In this document: positions 52,408 through 60,920 of the stretch, one piece after another
Layout of the letters: every line of letters starts with the position of its first letter
Numbering within the stretch: the stretch's first letter is position 1
Assembly: GCA_035353175.1 (NCBI GenBank)
Contig: DAOPZC010000012.1
Location: forward strand, 26,640 to 90,639
Reading direction: 5' to 3'
DNA: 64,000 nt
Source: DAOPZC01 sp035353175
Lineage (GTDB): Bacteria > Verrucomicrobiota > Kiritimatiellia > RFP12 > UBA1067
Position numbers and translations under genes: made by a program
Notes under the pieces: generated by a model
What the model was told of the DNA's origin: nothing
Database searches by the model: none
What the model saw: the letters and a program-made list of their open reading frames with translations, nothing else

Positions 52408-53840
52408 TCCGAGATTTTGCGGTCGATCAGACGGCCTTCCCCATCCCGCAGCTCCACCAGCAGCGGCATCTGGCCCAGCGCATGGGTCGCGCATGATAAA
52501 CAAGGGTCGTAGGCGCGGATGGCCACCTCGATCCGGTTGAGGAGACCTTCGGTGATCGTTGTGCCGGAAAGAAATTTCTTTGCGACATCGGTCACCGCGC
52601 GGTTCATCGGCGTGTTGTTGTGCGTGGTCGAGACAATCAGATTCGCCATCGTGACTTGGTCATGCCGGTCTACGCGGTAGTGGTGGATGAGCGTGCCGCG
52701 CGGCGCTTCGATCATTCCGACGGACTCCTCTCGCCGTTCGCCGACGGCCATCAGGTCATCGCCTTGCAGGTCCGGGTCTAAGAGCAGGGCCTTGATCCTC
52801 TCGCCCGCGTGCAGGAGCTCGATCATGCGAGCCCAGTGATAGGCCATCGTGAGGTGGTTCGGCTTGCCGTGGGTGAGCGCCTTGAACTCTTTGCGGGCGG
52901 CTTCCGCCTCCGGCGTGTCAATGAAGTCGCACGCGTTGATTCGAGCCAGTGGCCCCACGCGGTACCAGCCCGCCTCGGAGCCCAGCTTGGAGATGAACGG
53001 GAACTTCATGTAAGACCATGGCTTGACCTCTTCGGAGAGGAGGTCGAAATACGTTTGATAGTTGACCTGGTCGAAGATGATCTGCCCGCCTGACCCGATT
53101 GCGCGCAGGTTGCCGTGATAGAGGTCCATGGCGCCGTCTTCGCGCACAAGAGACAGGTGAATCGAATCGAAAGCGCCGAACTCAGATAATTCCGCCAGAT
53201 GATCAAGCGTATAGTTCTTGGCAATCCGAAGGGCGCTTCGGCACCCTGCGATCATCTGATCAATATCCCGCAAAAATAGATCCCGTTCTTCTTTTGAAAG
53301 GCTCTTGTTGACGCCGCCGGGGACCGCGCCGGTGCCGTGGATTTTTTTCCCGGCAGTGGCTTTGATGATCTCTTGGCCGAACTTGCGCATCGTCACGCCT
53401 TGCACGGCCATCTCGGGATGTTTTATCGCAACGCCGATGACGTTGCGTACGGTTGGTTCGGCGTCGAAACCAAACAGCAGGTCAGGTGAGGCAAGATAAA
53501 AGAAATGCAGCGCATGGCTCTGAAAAATCTGTGCGTAATGCATGAGGCGACGGATTTTTTCCGCCGTTGGCGTCAATTTGTCGACGCCGACGATTCCGTC
53601 CATCGCCTTGGCGGCCGCAAGGTGGTGACTGACCGGACAGATGCCGCACAGGCGCTGTACCAACACGGGGATTTCCCAATAGGGCCGCCCTTGAACGAAG
53701 CGTTCGAATCCTCTAAACTCGACGATATGCAGGCGCGCCTGGCTGACACGCCCTTGTCCGTCGAGCAGGATTGTCACCTTGCCGTGGCCCTCCACACGGG
53801 TGATGGGATCGATCGTGATTTTCCGTGTCAGCACACTCAT
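52404..53840 (-). CDS. hoxH: NAD-linked [NiFe] hydrogenase large subunit
   Basis: 478 residues. Both [NiFe]-ligating motifs are present: RLCGICPVSHH (~63-73) and DPCLSCATH (~445-453). The ~25-residue tail after the last His is the peptide removed on maturation. Sequence style (ITIDPITRVEGHGKV, FRGFERFVQGRPYWE) matches bidirectional group 3d enzymes. With HoxY it forms the hydrogenase half of the HoxFUYH complex. It starts 11 bp after hoxY ends. Confidence 0.95.
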   Translation of the reverse strand: MSVLTRKITIDPITRVEGHGKVTILLDGQGRVSQARLHIVEFRGFERFVQGRPYWEIPVLVQRLCGICPVSHHLAAAKAMDGIVGVDKLTPTAEKIRRLMHYAQIFQSHALHFFYLASPDLLFGFDAEPTVRNVIGVAIKHPEMAVQGVTMRKFGQEIIKATAGKKIHGTGAVPGGVNKSLSKEERDLFLRDIDQMIAGCRSALRIAKNYTLDHLAELSEFGAFDSIHLSLVREDGAMDLYHGNLRAIGSGGQIIFDQVNYQTYFDLLSEEVKPWSYMKFPFISKLGSEAGWYRVGPLARINACDFIDTPEAEAARKEFKALTHGKPNHLTMAYHWARMIELLHAGERIKALLLDPDLQGDDLMAVGERREESVGMIEAPRGTLIHHYRVDRHDQVTMANLIVSTTHNNTPMNRAVTDVAKKFLSGTTITEGLLNRIEVAIRAYDPCLSCATHALGQMPLLVELRDGEGRLIDRKISE

Positions 53841-53851
53841 GACGGCCCCCG

Positions 53852-54397
53852 TCAGTCGTATTTAAGCAGTTCGTAAGTCAATTCGATCGGGTTGCCCGCG
53901 ACCAATGCCGTGATGGCCGCCCACAGCATGTCGGCGGATGGGGGACACCCCGGCAAGAAGTAATCGATCTTTACCACCTCGTGGCACGGGTAAACCCGGT
54001 TCAGCAACAGTGGCAATTCGGGATCATGAGGCGAGACGCCATGAGGGTTGTAAACCGTCACGCCGGTGCGGTAGGCCTCGTCGATGCAGTCCTGAAGGGG
54101 GATGTTGTTGCGCATCGCGGGGATGCCGCCCATGGTCGCACAGTCGCCGACCGAAACCAGGGTGTCGCACAGCCTGCGGAACTCAAGGAGCACGTGAACG
54201 TTCTCCTCGTTGCAGCATCCGCCTTCGATCAGCCCGATGGCACAGCGCTGGGAGATGTGCTTGATGTCGTCGAGCGGTGAGCGGTCGAGGTCCACCCTTT
54301 CAACCAACTCAAAAATGCGCTCGTCGATGTCGAGCAGGGACATGTGGCAGCCGAAGCATCCGGCCAGCGATGTCGTGGCGACTCTGGGCTTTGTCAT
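53852..54397 (-). CDS. hoxY: NAD-linked [NiFe] hydrogenase small subunit
   Basis: 181 residues, the short single-cluster form typical of HoxY. GCFGCHMSLLDID (two Cys), GDCATMGGIPAMRN and GCPPSAD supply the ligands of one proximal [4Fe-4S] cluster. It passes electrons from the [NiFe] site to HoxU. No Tat signal, so the enzyme is cytosolic. Confidence 0.95.
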   Translation of the reverse strand: MTKPRVATTSLAGCFGCHMSLLDIDERIFELVERVDLDRSPLDDIKHISQRCAIGLIEGGCCNEENVHVLLEFRRLCDTLVSVGDCATMGGIPAMRNNIPLQDCIDEAYRTGVTVYNPHGVSPHDPELPLLLNRVYPCHEVVKIDYFLPGCPPSADMLWAAITALVAGNPIELTYELLKYD

Positions 54398-54417
54398 GGC
54401 GTTTGCCCTCCCGTGTT

Positions 54418-55131
54418 TTACGGCTTGCTACGCGTTTCGATCTCGGTGCCGATCGGCTGCTTGTCGTAGCAACGCTGACCGATAGGGGTTTTGAAGCCGA
54501 CCCGTTTCCTGATGATGCAGCCGACGGGGCAGACGTCGGCTGCGCGGTCTTTGGCCGACATGTCGGTGTCGCACAGCGCCTTTTCGCCGTCGACGCCGAT
54601 CCTGCGGTTGAAGCCGCGCCCGACGGCCTGGAAAACGTTTTTGCCGTCAAGCTCCTGGGAGGCGCGGACGCAGCGGGCGCACATGATGCAGCGATTGTGG
54701 TCGAGCATGATGTCCGGATGGGATGCGTCGACCGGTTTTTCCGGAAACTGGTAGGGATATTGAGGCGCGGTGATGCCGAAGCGGTAGGCCATGGCCTGTA
54801 GCTCGCAATTGCCGCTTTTCTCGCAGAACATGCAGAAGTGGTTCCCTTCGACGAACATCATGTCGATGATATTGCGGCGGTGTTGAAGCAGTTCTGGCGT
54901 GTCGTTTTCGATTACCATGCCGTTCATGGCCGGCTTCACGCAGGCGGCTTGGGGACGGCCGTCCACGATCACGGTGCAAAGACGGCAACTGCCGATCGGC
55001 CTCAGATCCTTATGGGAGCAAAGCCGCGGAATGTAGATGCCCGCCGCGTCAGCCGCCTCCATGATGGTCTGCCCCTGTTTTGCATCGATGGCCTTGCCGT
55101 CGATCGTGATATGGAGTGTGTGATTGTTCAT
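54418..55131 (-). CDS. hoxU: hydrogenase diaphorase subunit HoxU (NuoG N-terminal type)
   Basis: 237 residues. A [2Fe-2S] domain (IPRLCSHKDL, GSCRLCTVIVDG), a His/Cys cluster site (CMFCEKSGNCEL) and a [4Fe-4S] motif (CIMCARCVRASQE) with a later ADVCPVGCI. It wires HoxF to HoxY. It starts 10 bp after hoxF ends. Confidence 0.94.
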   Translation of the reverse strand: MNNHTLHITIDGKAIDAKQGQTIMEAADAAGIYIPRLCSHKDLRPIGSCRLCTVIVDGRPQAACVKPAMNGMVIENDTPELLQHRRNIIDMMFVEGNHFCMFCEKSGNCELQAMAYRFGITAPQYPYQFPEKPVDASHPDIMLDHNRCIMCARCVRASQELDGKNVFQAVGRGFNRRIGVDGEKALCDTDMSAKDRAADVCPVGCIIRKRVGFKTPIGQRCYDKQPIGTEIETRSKP

Positions 55132-55141
55132 ATCGTCCGCC

Positions 55142-56956
55142 TCAGGTGTGAAAGATTTCCGAGCGGCGTCCGGCGATGCGGCTCGCGGCCTCGACCGCCC
55201 GCATGATATGGAAAGATTTTTGTACGCCGGATTTGTTTTCCCTGACTAACGCGTTGTAGACCGGACGGAAATTGCGGAGCGTCGACAGGATCGGATTGGG
55301 TGAGGTCTGCCCTAGGCCGCAACGGCTCATGCGCTTGACGCTCTCGCCGAGCTTCTGAATATCGGCGAGGTCCGAGGGCGCGGCTTCGCCGTGCCGGATG
55401 CGCTCAATCCGGCTTCTCAAGAGGACGTTGCCCACGCGGCAGGGAACACAGTAGCCGCAGCTTTCTTTCACGAAGAAATCCATAAACGCCTCAACGACTT
55501 CGAGAATGTCGCGCTCGTCGCTGAACACCATCAGGGCCCCGCCGGTCGAAAGATCCTCGTAGCTGATGCATTGGTCGAACTGCGCGGGGCCGACCATCTG
55601 TCCCGACGGGCCGCCGACCTGAACAGCGGCGGTGTTGTCGGCGCCCGCACGGCGGAGCACTTCGCGCAAGGATGTGCCGAAGGGCACCTCGTAGATGCCG
55701 GGCCGGGCGCAGTCGCCGCACACGCTCAGCAGCTTTGTCCCCGTGCTCCTCGCGGTGCCGATGGCTGCGAACCAGCCGGGGCCCTGATCCATGATGCGGG
55801 CCGCACAGCAGTAGGTCTCGACGTTGTTGACCGCCGTGGGGGAAACGAGGTATCCCTTGGCGACGGGGAACGGGATTCGGTCGGTCGGGTCGCCCCGCGT
55901 TCCCTCGCAGGAGCTGATCAGCGAGGTCTCCTCGCCGCAGACGTAGGCGCCCGCGCCCATTTGGATGCGCACGTCGAAATGGAAGTCTTTGTTGCCGAGA
56001 ATCTTTTTGCCGAGCAGATTGTTTTTGCGGCGCCGGTCCAGGACGTCCTCAAGGTAGTTGTGCAAATAGGCATATTCACCGCGCAGGTAGATGATGCCGG
56101 TCTGCGCGCCGATGGCGTAGCCGGCAATGGTCATGCCGTCGAGCATGAGGTCCGCGCGCTCCGTGAGCAGTACGCGGTCTTTGAAGGTGCCCGGTTCGCC
56201 TTCGTCCGCGTTGCAGAGCACGAATTTCTCAGGCCCGGGCGACTGCCGGGTCAGTTCCCATTTCAGCCCCGTCAGGAATCCCGCGCCGCCGCGGCCGCGC
56301 AAGCCGGACGCCTTGATGTCCGCAATCACCTCTTCGGGGGACTCCACCAGCGATTTGAGCAGTCCCCGCTCGCGTCTGTAATCGGCGAGGATGACGGCGC
56401 CGCTTTCGCGGATGTTGTTGCAGACCATGGAGCGGATCAGCGGATGAGCGTTATTGCCGTCTCCATAGGCTTCGACCAACGACTGTGGATCTTCGGTCCG
56501 GCGCAGTTGCTCGACGAGCCGTGGCACCTGCGCAGGGGTGAGGTTCGTCACCATCACGGTATTGACCATCATGGCCGGGGCCTGATCGCACATGCCGATG
56601 GACGGTGTCCGTTCCAGCGTGATGCGGCCGTCGGGCGTGGTTTCGCCGAAGCCGATACCCAGCGCCTGAATAAGCGCGTCCGCCACGGATTCGCTGCCCC
56701 GATAACGATCAATGATGTCGTCACACAACCGGAACACGATCCGTCCTTTTTGCTGCTCCGACAGGAACGCATAAAAGGAAATGACACTTTCGACTTCCAC
56801 CCGATGGGTGTGCGCGCCTTTAGCGATCAGTTCGAACGCCTCGCGCGGGACGTGTCCCAGTTCCTGCTGCACATCCCGGACAATATCGATGAGCCGGATA
56901 CGGGTGTTGCCGTAGCGGTTACATATCTTCGTGACCACAGATTTGATCGTGCGCAT
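55142..56956 (-). CDS. hoxF: hydrogenase diaphorase subunit HoxF (NuoE-NuoF fusion)
   Basis: 604 residues, the canonical HoxF size. The NuoE-like N-terminus (~1-160) keeps only two of the four cluster cysteines (FRLCDD and SIGMCDQAP), so its [2Fe-2S] site may be missing. The NuoF module has GLRGRGGAGFLTG, NADEGEPGTFKD and ESCGYCVPCRVG ... CGLGQT for NADH, FMN and a [4Fe-4S] cluster. It exchanges electrons with NAD(H). It is the first gene of hoxFUYHW. A separate hoxE is absent. Confidence 0.94.
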   Translation of the reverse strand: MRTIKSVVTKICNRYGNTRIRLIDIVRDVQQELGHVPREAFELIAKGAHTHRVEVESVISFYAFLSEQQKGRIVFRLCDDIIDRYRGSESVADALIQALGIGFGETTPDGRITLERTPSIGMCDQAPAMMVNTVMVTNLTPAQVPRLVEQLRRTEDPQSLVEAYGDGNNAHPLIRSMVCNNIRESGAVILADYRRERGLLKSLVESPEEVIADIKASGLRGRGGAGFLTGLKWELTRQSPGPEKFVLCNADEGEPGTFKDRVLLTERADLMLDGMTIAGYAIGAQTGIIYLRGEYAYLHNYLEDVLDRRRKNNLLGKKILGNKDFHFDVRIQMGAGAYVCGEETSLISSCEGTRGDPTDRIPFPVAKGYLVSPTAVNNVETYCCAARIMDQGPGWFAAIGTARSTGTKLLSVCGDCARPGIYEVPFGTSLREVLRRAGADNTAAVQVGGPSGQMVGPAQFDQCISYEDLSTGGALMVFSDERDILEVVEAFMDFFVKESCGYCVPCRVGNVLLRSRIERIRHGEAAPSDLADIQKLGESVKRMSRCGLGQTSPNPILSTLRNFRPVYNALVRENKSGVQKSFHIMRAVEAASRIAGRRSEIFHT

Positions 56957-57015
56957 GTTGGCAGACCCCTTTCCTGCGGCGTGTCGATATTGTCGATACG
57001 ATTAAAACCAAAAAT

Positions 57016-57044
57016 AAGTTAAAGCAGATTCTTGTCGTATGCAA
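57016..57044 (-). promoter_or_regulatory. promoter of the hoxFUYHW operon
   Basis: On the minus strand TTGCAT (57044-57039), 17-nt spacer, TAACTT (57021-57016). Just downstream in the predicted leader is a tandem direct repeat of TGTCGATA at 9-bp spacing (56982-56999), a possible regulator site. Confidence 0.45.
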
Positions 57045-57222
57045 GCAATATAAGGGGCCGAGATGAATTCCGCGCAGTTTGTGCCGCATGGACGGCATCG
57101 CGGAATTTGACGGGAGTTTCAGCCTTCTGGTAATCTTGATACATAAATATTCAAACGTGTTCCCGCTGAAGGGAAGTTGGGCGGGGGCTGGCTGGCGTCT
57201 GAATAAAACGGGGAAGAGAAAT

Positions 57223-59517
57223 ATGAGCCTTCTTGAGCTGGGAATCGAACAGGGCACTGCCAGATTTGTCGGGCTGTTGGCGTTGGGGCTTGCGGGGTGC
57301 TCTTTGCCGCAGAATCCGGCGAGGGCGCCGAGTGCGATAACGGGGGGAGATTGGCCGCCGGTTATCGGCGCGTGGTTTTGGTCACCGGCGGTACTGGAGC
57401 CGGACGGGTTCAAACCGTTTCTGGACACCGCCGCAACGAATTCGCCGTATACTTTGCTGTCGACATCTTGTCGCCAGATCGAAGTGGTCGATCCGGCGCT
57501 GCATGACCAAGTGTCCAAGGCGTTGCGTTACGCGAAGCCGTTGGGGATGGAAATCGCGCTGGAGGTCGACATCCGCCTCGCGCGGCAGGCGTTCCGCGCC
57601 AAGCATCCCGAGGAACTGCAGGAGGAATTGGTGCTCAAAATGGCCAGTTTCCCTATGGATGGCCCTGCGGACGTGGTGTTTCAAGGGCGCGACACGAGCG
57701 ACCACATGAATGGCAGCCTTCCCAAGTATGAGTGCCTCACAACCCGTCTCGTGCGCGTTTATTCCTTTGTGAAGGGGTCCGACGGCATCGACCCCGCGAC
57801 GGTGGAGGACATCACGGGCAACGGCGTTGTCGCGCTTGCGGAGGGGCCGCGCACGCTGCGGGTTCGCGTGCCGGCCCAGACGGGGCGCGGCGTCTGCGTG
57901 ATCGCCTCGCACACCTTCCTGACGCCTGACGTTTTTGCGCCGCATTTCTTTGAGTTTCAGCGACGAATTATCAAACAATACGCCGACTTGCCGCTCGCCG
58001 GCATCATGAAGGACGAATGGGGGTTCCCGCCGGACCATACGGGTAATCCCGAACACGACCGCTACTGGTACTCATCGGCCATGGCGGCAGCCTATGCGAA
58101 GGTTTCCGGGGAACGCGATCTGGTGCGGGACACACTGCTGATGTATGCGGGCGAGAAAGGGCTTGAACGGCAACGGCAAGTGGCGATCAACCGCTACCGG
58201 AAACTGTGCCGCGAGCGTAACGTGCAGATCGAAGACGATTTCTACCGCGCCGGCAAGGCGGCGTTCGGAAAAGACGCGTATATTGTGACGCATGCGACAT
58301 GGATTCCGTATCCCGGCGCACAGGAGTTCCGCAAGAACGGCTTGTCGTGGTGGGATGCGACACGTGATATCGGACAATCCGACGAGACCACGCCTTACCC
58401 CTGCCGCACCTCATTGGCCAAGCGCTGGGGATACCCGCTTTGGTACAACCAATACTATGCCAAAGAGCCGGAGCCTTACGTGGGCGAGCTATGGGCGGGC
58501 GCGTTGAGCGGGGGCCGGCTGAACGTCCATCCGCTTTATCCGCGGCCGGACCTAAAAGGCGACGAACGCAATTCCGGTTTGTTGAGGAGTGGGCTCATGG
58601 CCGGCATGACGCGGCTGCGCATGCTCGATTTCGTTACGCAGGCACCGCTGGATTGTCCTGTGGCCGTGGTGTTCGGTCACGCCTGCGCTATGAACTGGAC
58701 GCAGCCTTCGTACAATGATGTGGGCCTTGGCGTTGCCTCGGCGCTTTGCGCCAAAGGCTATCCGACGGATCTGTTCCCGTCCAGCTTAGTCGCTTCGAAG
58801 GCGCTGAGGCTCGATGCTGAAGGATATGTCTGTCTCGGGCTACAGCGGTACAAGGCCGTGGTGCTGTATCAGCCCGAATTTGGCGACGAAGATGAACTGG
58901 CGTTTTTCGGCCGGGCCGCGGCAGGCAAGAGCGCGCTGTACATGGTCGGGGGGTGGACGAAGAACTTCGAGGCACAGCCGCTAGACGCGGCCGCGCGGAT
59001 GGGCGCAAAGGTCAAGATCTGTGCCGGCGACGGCGCCTGCGCCGAGGCGGTGCTGCGGCGGCTCAACGAAACGGGGGCAACACGCGTGACGGAGTGGCCG
59101 GTGAATGCCAAGCGCTGGGGCCATTCCGGCGGCGCACTGGCTACGCCGCCCGTGGAGGGACACGCCGTGCTTCTCGACGGGACCTACGTGCGAATCGCGG
59201 GCGCGAAGAGTCCTGCGGGTGATCCGATCCGAGAAACGTTCGTCTGGAAGGGCCATAACGTAACAGTAGACGCGGTCGGCGTGGTGGCGATCCGTTTCGC
59301 ATCGGACGGCAAGGTTTCGGCTTTTGCCGCGGGAGGGCTGAAGCGCGTGCGGACTGACGGAATGGATTTGTCGTTGCCGGAGCGTGCCGACATCGCGTTT
59401 AAGACGGATGCGGACGGCCGGATACGCGGCGTGGCCCAGGGATTGACAGGCGAAGTGCCCTCTGCGCTTCGGGCCGTCACGGCGGATTGGTCGCAGTTGC
59501 CCCTGCCGGCGCTATAA
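57223..59517 (+). CDS. large lipoprotein resembling a glycoside hydrolase, unknown specificity
   Basis: 764 residues with a lipoprotein signal (GLLALGLAGC, Cys26). VIGAWFWSP opens the mature part; EIALEVDIRLARQAF, PLAGIMKDEWGFPPD and GLSWWDATRDIGQ look like TIM-barrel strands with acidic residues, and residues ~500-650 resemble a Rossmann-like domain as in GH42 trimerisation modules (VAVVFGHACAMN, ALYMVGGWTKNF). It may be a surface-anchored hydrolase; family membership is not certain. ATG 57223 has GGGAAGAG upstream. It heads a run with two secreted esterases. Confidence 0.6.
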   Translation: MSLLELGIEQGTARFVGLLALGLAGCSLPQNPARAPSAITGGDWPPVIGAWFWSPAVLEPDGFKPFLDTAATNSPYTLLSTSCRQIEVVDPALHDQVSKALRYAKPLGMEIALEVDIRLARQAFRAKHPEELQEELVLKMASFPMDGPADVVFQGRDTSDHMNGSLPKYECLTTRLVRVYSFVKGSDGIDPATVEDITGNGVVALAEGPRTLRVRVPAQTGRGVCVIASHTFLTPDVFAPHFFEFQRRIIKQYADLPLAGIMKDEWGFPPDHTGNPEHDRYWYSSAMAAAYAKVSGERDLVRDTLLMYAGEKGLERQRQVAINRYRKLCRERNVQIEDDFYRAGKAAFGKDAYIVTHATWIPYPGAQEFRKNGLSWWDATRDIGQSDETTPYPCRTSLAKRWGYPLWYNQYYAKEPEPYVGELWAGALSGGRLNVHPLYPRPDLKGDERNSGLLRSGLMAGMTRLRMLDFVTQAPLDCPVAVVFGHACAMNWTQPSYNDVGLGVASALCAKGYPTDLFPSSLVASKALRLDAEGYVCLGLQRYKAVVLYQPEFGDEDELAFFGRAAAGKSALYMVGGWTKNFEAQPLDAAARMGAKVKICAGDGACAEAVLRRLNETGATRVTEWPVNAKRWGHSGGALATPPVEGHAVLLDGTYVRIAGAKSPAGDPIRETFVWKGHNVTVDAVGVVAIRFASDGKVSAFAAGGLKRVRTDGMDLSLPERADIAFKTDADGRIRGVAQGLTGEVPSALRAVTADWSQLPLPAL

Positions 59518-59593
59518 GCAAAGGAAGAACCGCGTCGTGCGGCGTGCGTCGCCAGGCGCAGGACGCGTGATACTTTTTCTTTAGAGGATGATT

Positions 59594-60901
59594 ATGTACA
59601 AAAGACCCCTTGCCTTCTTTTCCGCCGGGCTCTGCTTTGCAGCGCTGGCGTTTGCACAAGCGCCTGCCGGCGACACCAATTTCCCCGTACGGATCGCGGT
59701 CCGTCTCGCTGAGGAAAAAGGCGTGTTCTACGGGGAGGAGCCGCTGTCCGCAACACTCCGGTTGTCCAACGGCACGCGACAAAGAGTCAGTGCCCTGCTG
59801 GTGACCGAAATCAAGACCGATGCGGGCGATCCCGTTTCCGTGTTGAAAGAGGCGGTATCGTTGCCCGAAGGCGGTAACGTCCTTCAGACACTCCGCCACA
59901 AGGTCGCCGTCCCGGGTTTCTATCGGGTGACATCGCATCTCGAACGAGGCGGCGCGGCGGGGCCGTCAACCACGTTTAATCTGGGCTACGAGCCGGATAA
60001 GATTCCGCACACCACGTCGGCGATGCCTGATTTCAGGGCGTTCTGGGATGACGGCCTCGCCGAGTTGGCCAAAGTTGAACCGCGCTATTCATTGGTGTTG
60101 GTGACTAACCTGTGTACGGCGACCGTCGATCTCTATGAGGTCCGCATGCATTCGTTCGGCAACGTGTCGGTCGGCGGCCACTATGCCGTGCCGAAGAAGG
60201 TCGGCCAGTATCCCGTGATCGTCCGCTTTTTGGGCTACGGCTCGGGGCCGCAGATCCCCGAACGCGCCGATGATGGCATCATCCGATACGTGGCCTCCAC
60301 GCGTGGTCAAGGCGTGATGAAAAAGGAAAACGTCTATGGCGATTGGATGGCTTACCGTTTGGATAGCTTGGAGGAGTATTATTTTAGAGGCGCCTTTCTG
60401 GATACGGTGCGGGCCATCGATTTCGTCTGTTCCCGTCCAGAGGTGGACAGGCGCCGGATTGCGGTTGAAGGGGGAAGTCAAGGCGGGGCGCTTTCCTATG
60501 TCTGCGCGGCTTTGGATCGGCGCGTCGCGCTGTGCGTCCCAACGATTCCGGGGTTCTGCGACATCCCTAATTTCATCGCGCTCACCGATTGGCCGGGAAG
60601 TATTTACCGCAATTATCTTGTCACGAACGATAAGGGGGTAAAGCAGGACAGCCTATACGCGATGCTCACCTATTACGACGTGAAGAACTTTGCGCCATGG
60701 ATCGCATGCCCTGTTTTCATGGGGGTAGGGTTGCAGGACCCCATCTGTCCGGCGCGCACAAACTTCGCGCCCTACAATCTGTTGAGGGGAGAGAAACGTT
60801 TCGTCATCTATCCAGAAACCGGACACGGGGTGCGCGGCAGCGATTTTTATCCCAAAGCGTACCGTTGGGTCCGAACGAAATTCGGGATGGACGGTCCGTA
60901 A
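59594..60901 (+). CDS. secreted acetyl-xylan esterase-like hydrolase (CE7 type)
   Basis: 435 residues with a signal peptide (LAFFSAGLCFAALAFA). After a beta-sandwich-like domain (~25-135) comes an alpha/beta hydrolase of the AXE1/CE7 family: RGQG, EGGSQGGALS with nucleophile Ser295, GLQDPICP with Asp382 and YPETGHG with His411. CE7 enzymes usually have GHE at the last site; here it is GHG. It removes acetyl groups from sugars. ATG 59594 has TAGAGG seven bases before; ATG 59588 is less well spaced. 19 bp separate it from the next esterase. Confidence 0.85.
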   Translation: MYKRPLAFFSAGLCFAALAFAQAPAGDTNFPVRIAVRLAEEKGVFYGEEPLSATLRLSNGTRQRVSALLVTEIKTDAGDPVSVLKEAVSLPEGGNVLQTLRHKVAVPGFYRVTSHLERGGAAGPSTTFNLGYEPDKIPHTTSAMPDFRAFWDDGLAELAKVEPRYSLVLVTNLCTATVDLYEVRMHSFGNVSVGGHYAVPKKVGQYPVIVRFLGYGSGPQIPERADDGIIRYVASTRGQGVMKKENVYGDWMAYRLDSLEEYYFRGAFLDTVRAIDFVCSRPEVDRRRIAVEGGSQGGALSYVCAALDRRVALCVPTIPGFCDIPNFIALTDWPGSIYRNYLVTNDKGVKQDSLYAMLTYYDVKNFAPWIACPVFMGVGLQDPICPARTNFAPYNLLRGEKRFVIYPETGHGVRGSDFYPKAYRWVRTKFGMDGP

Positions 60902-60920
60902 TCAAAAAAGGAAGTGAGAG

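Noticed and set aside
53702..53711. GTTCGAATCC, resembling a tRNA T-loop
   Set aside because: It is inside hoxH coding sequence and no cloverleaf arms could be found around it.
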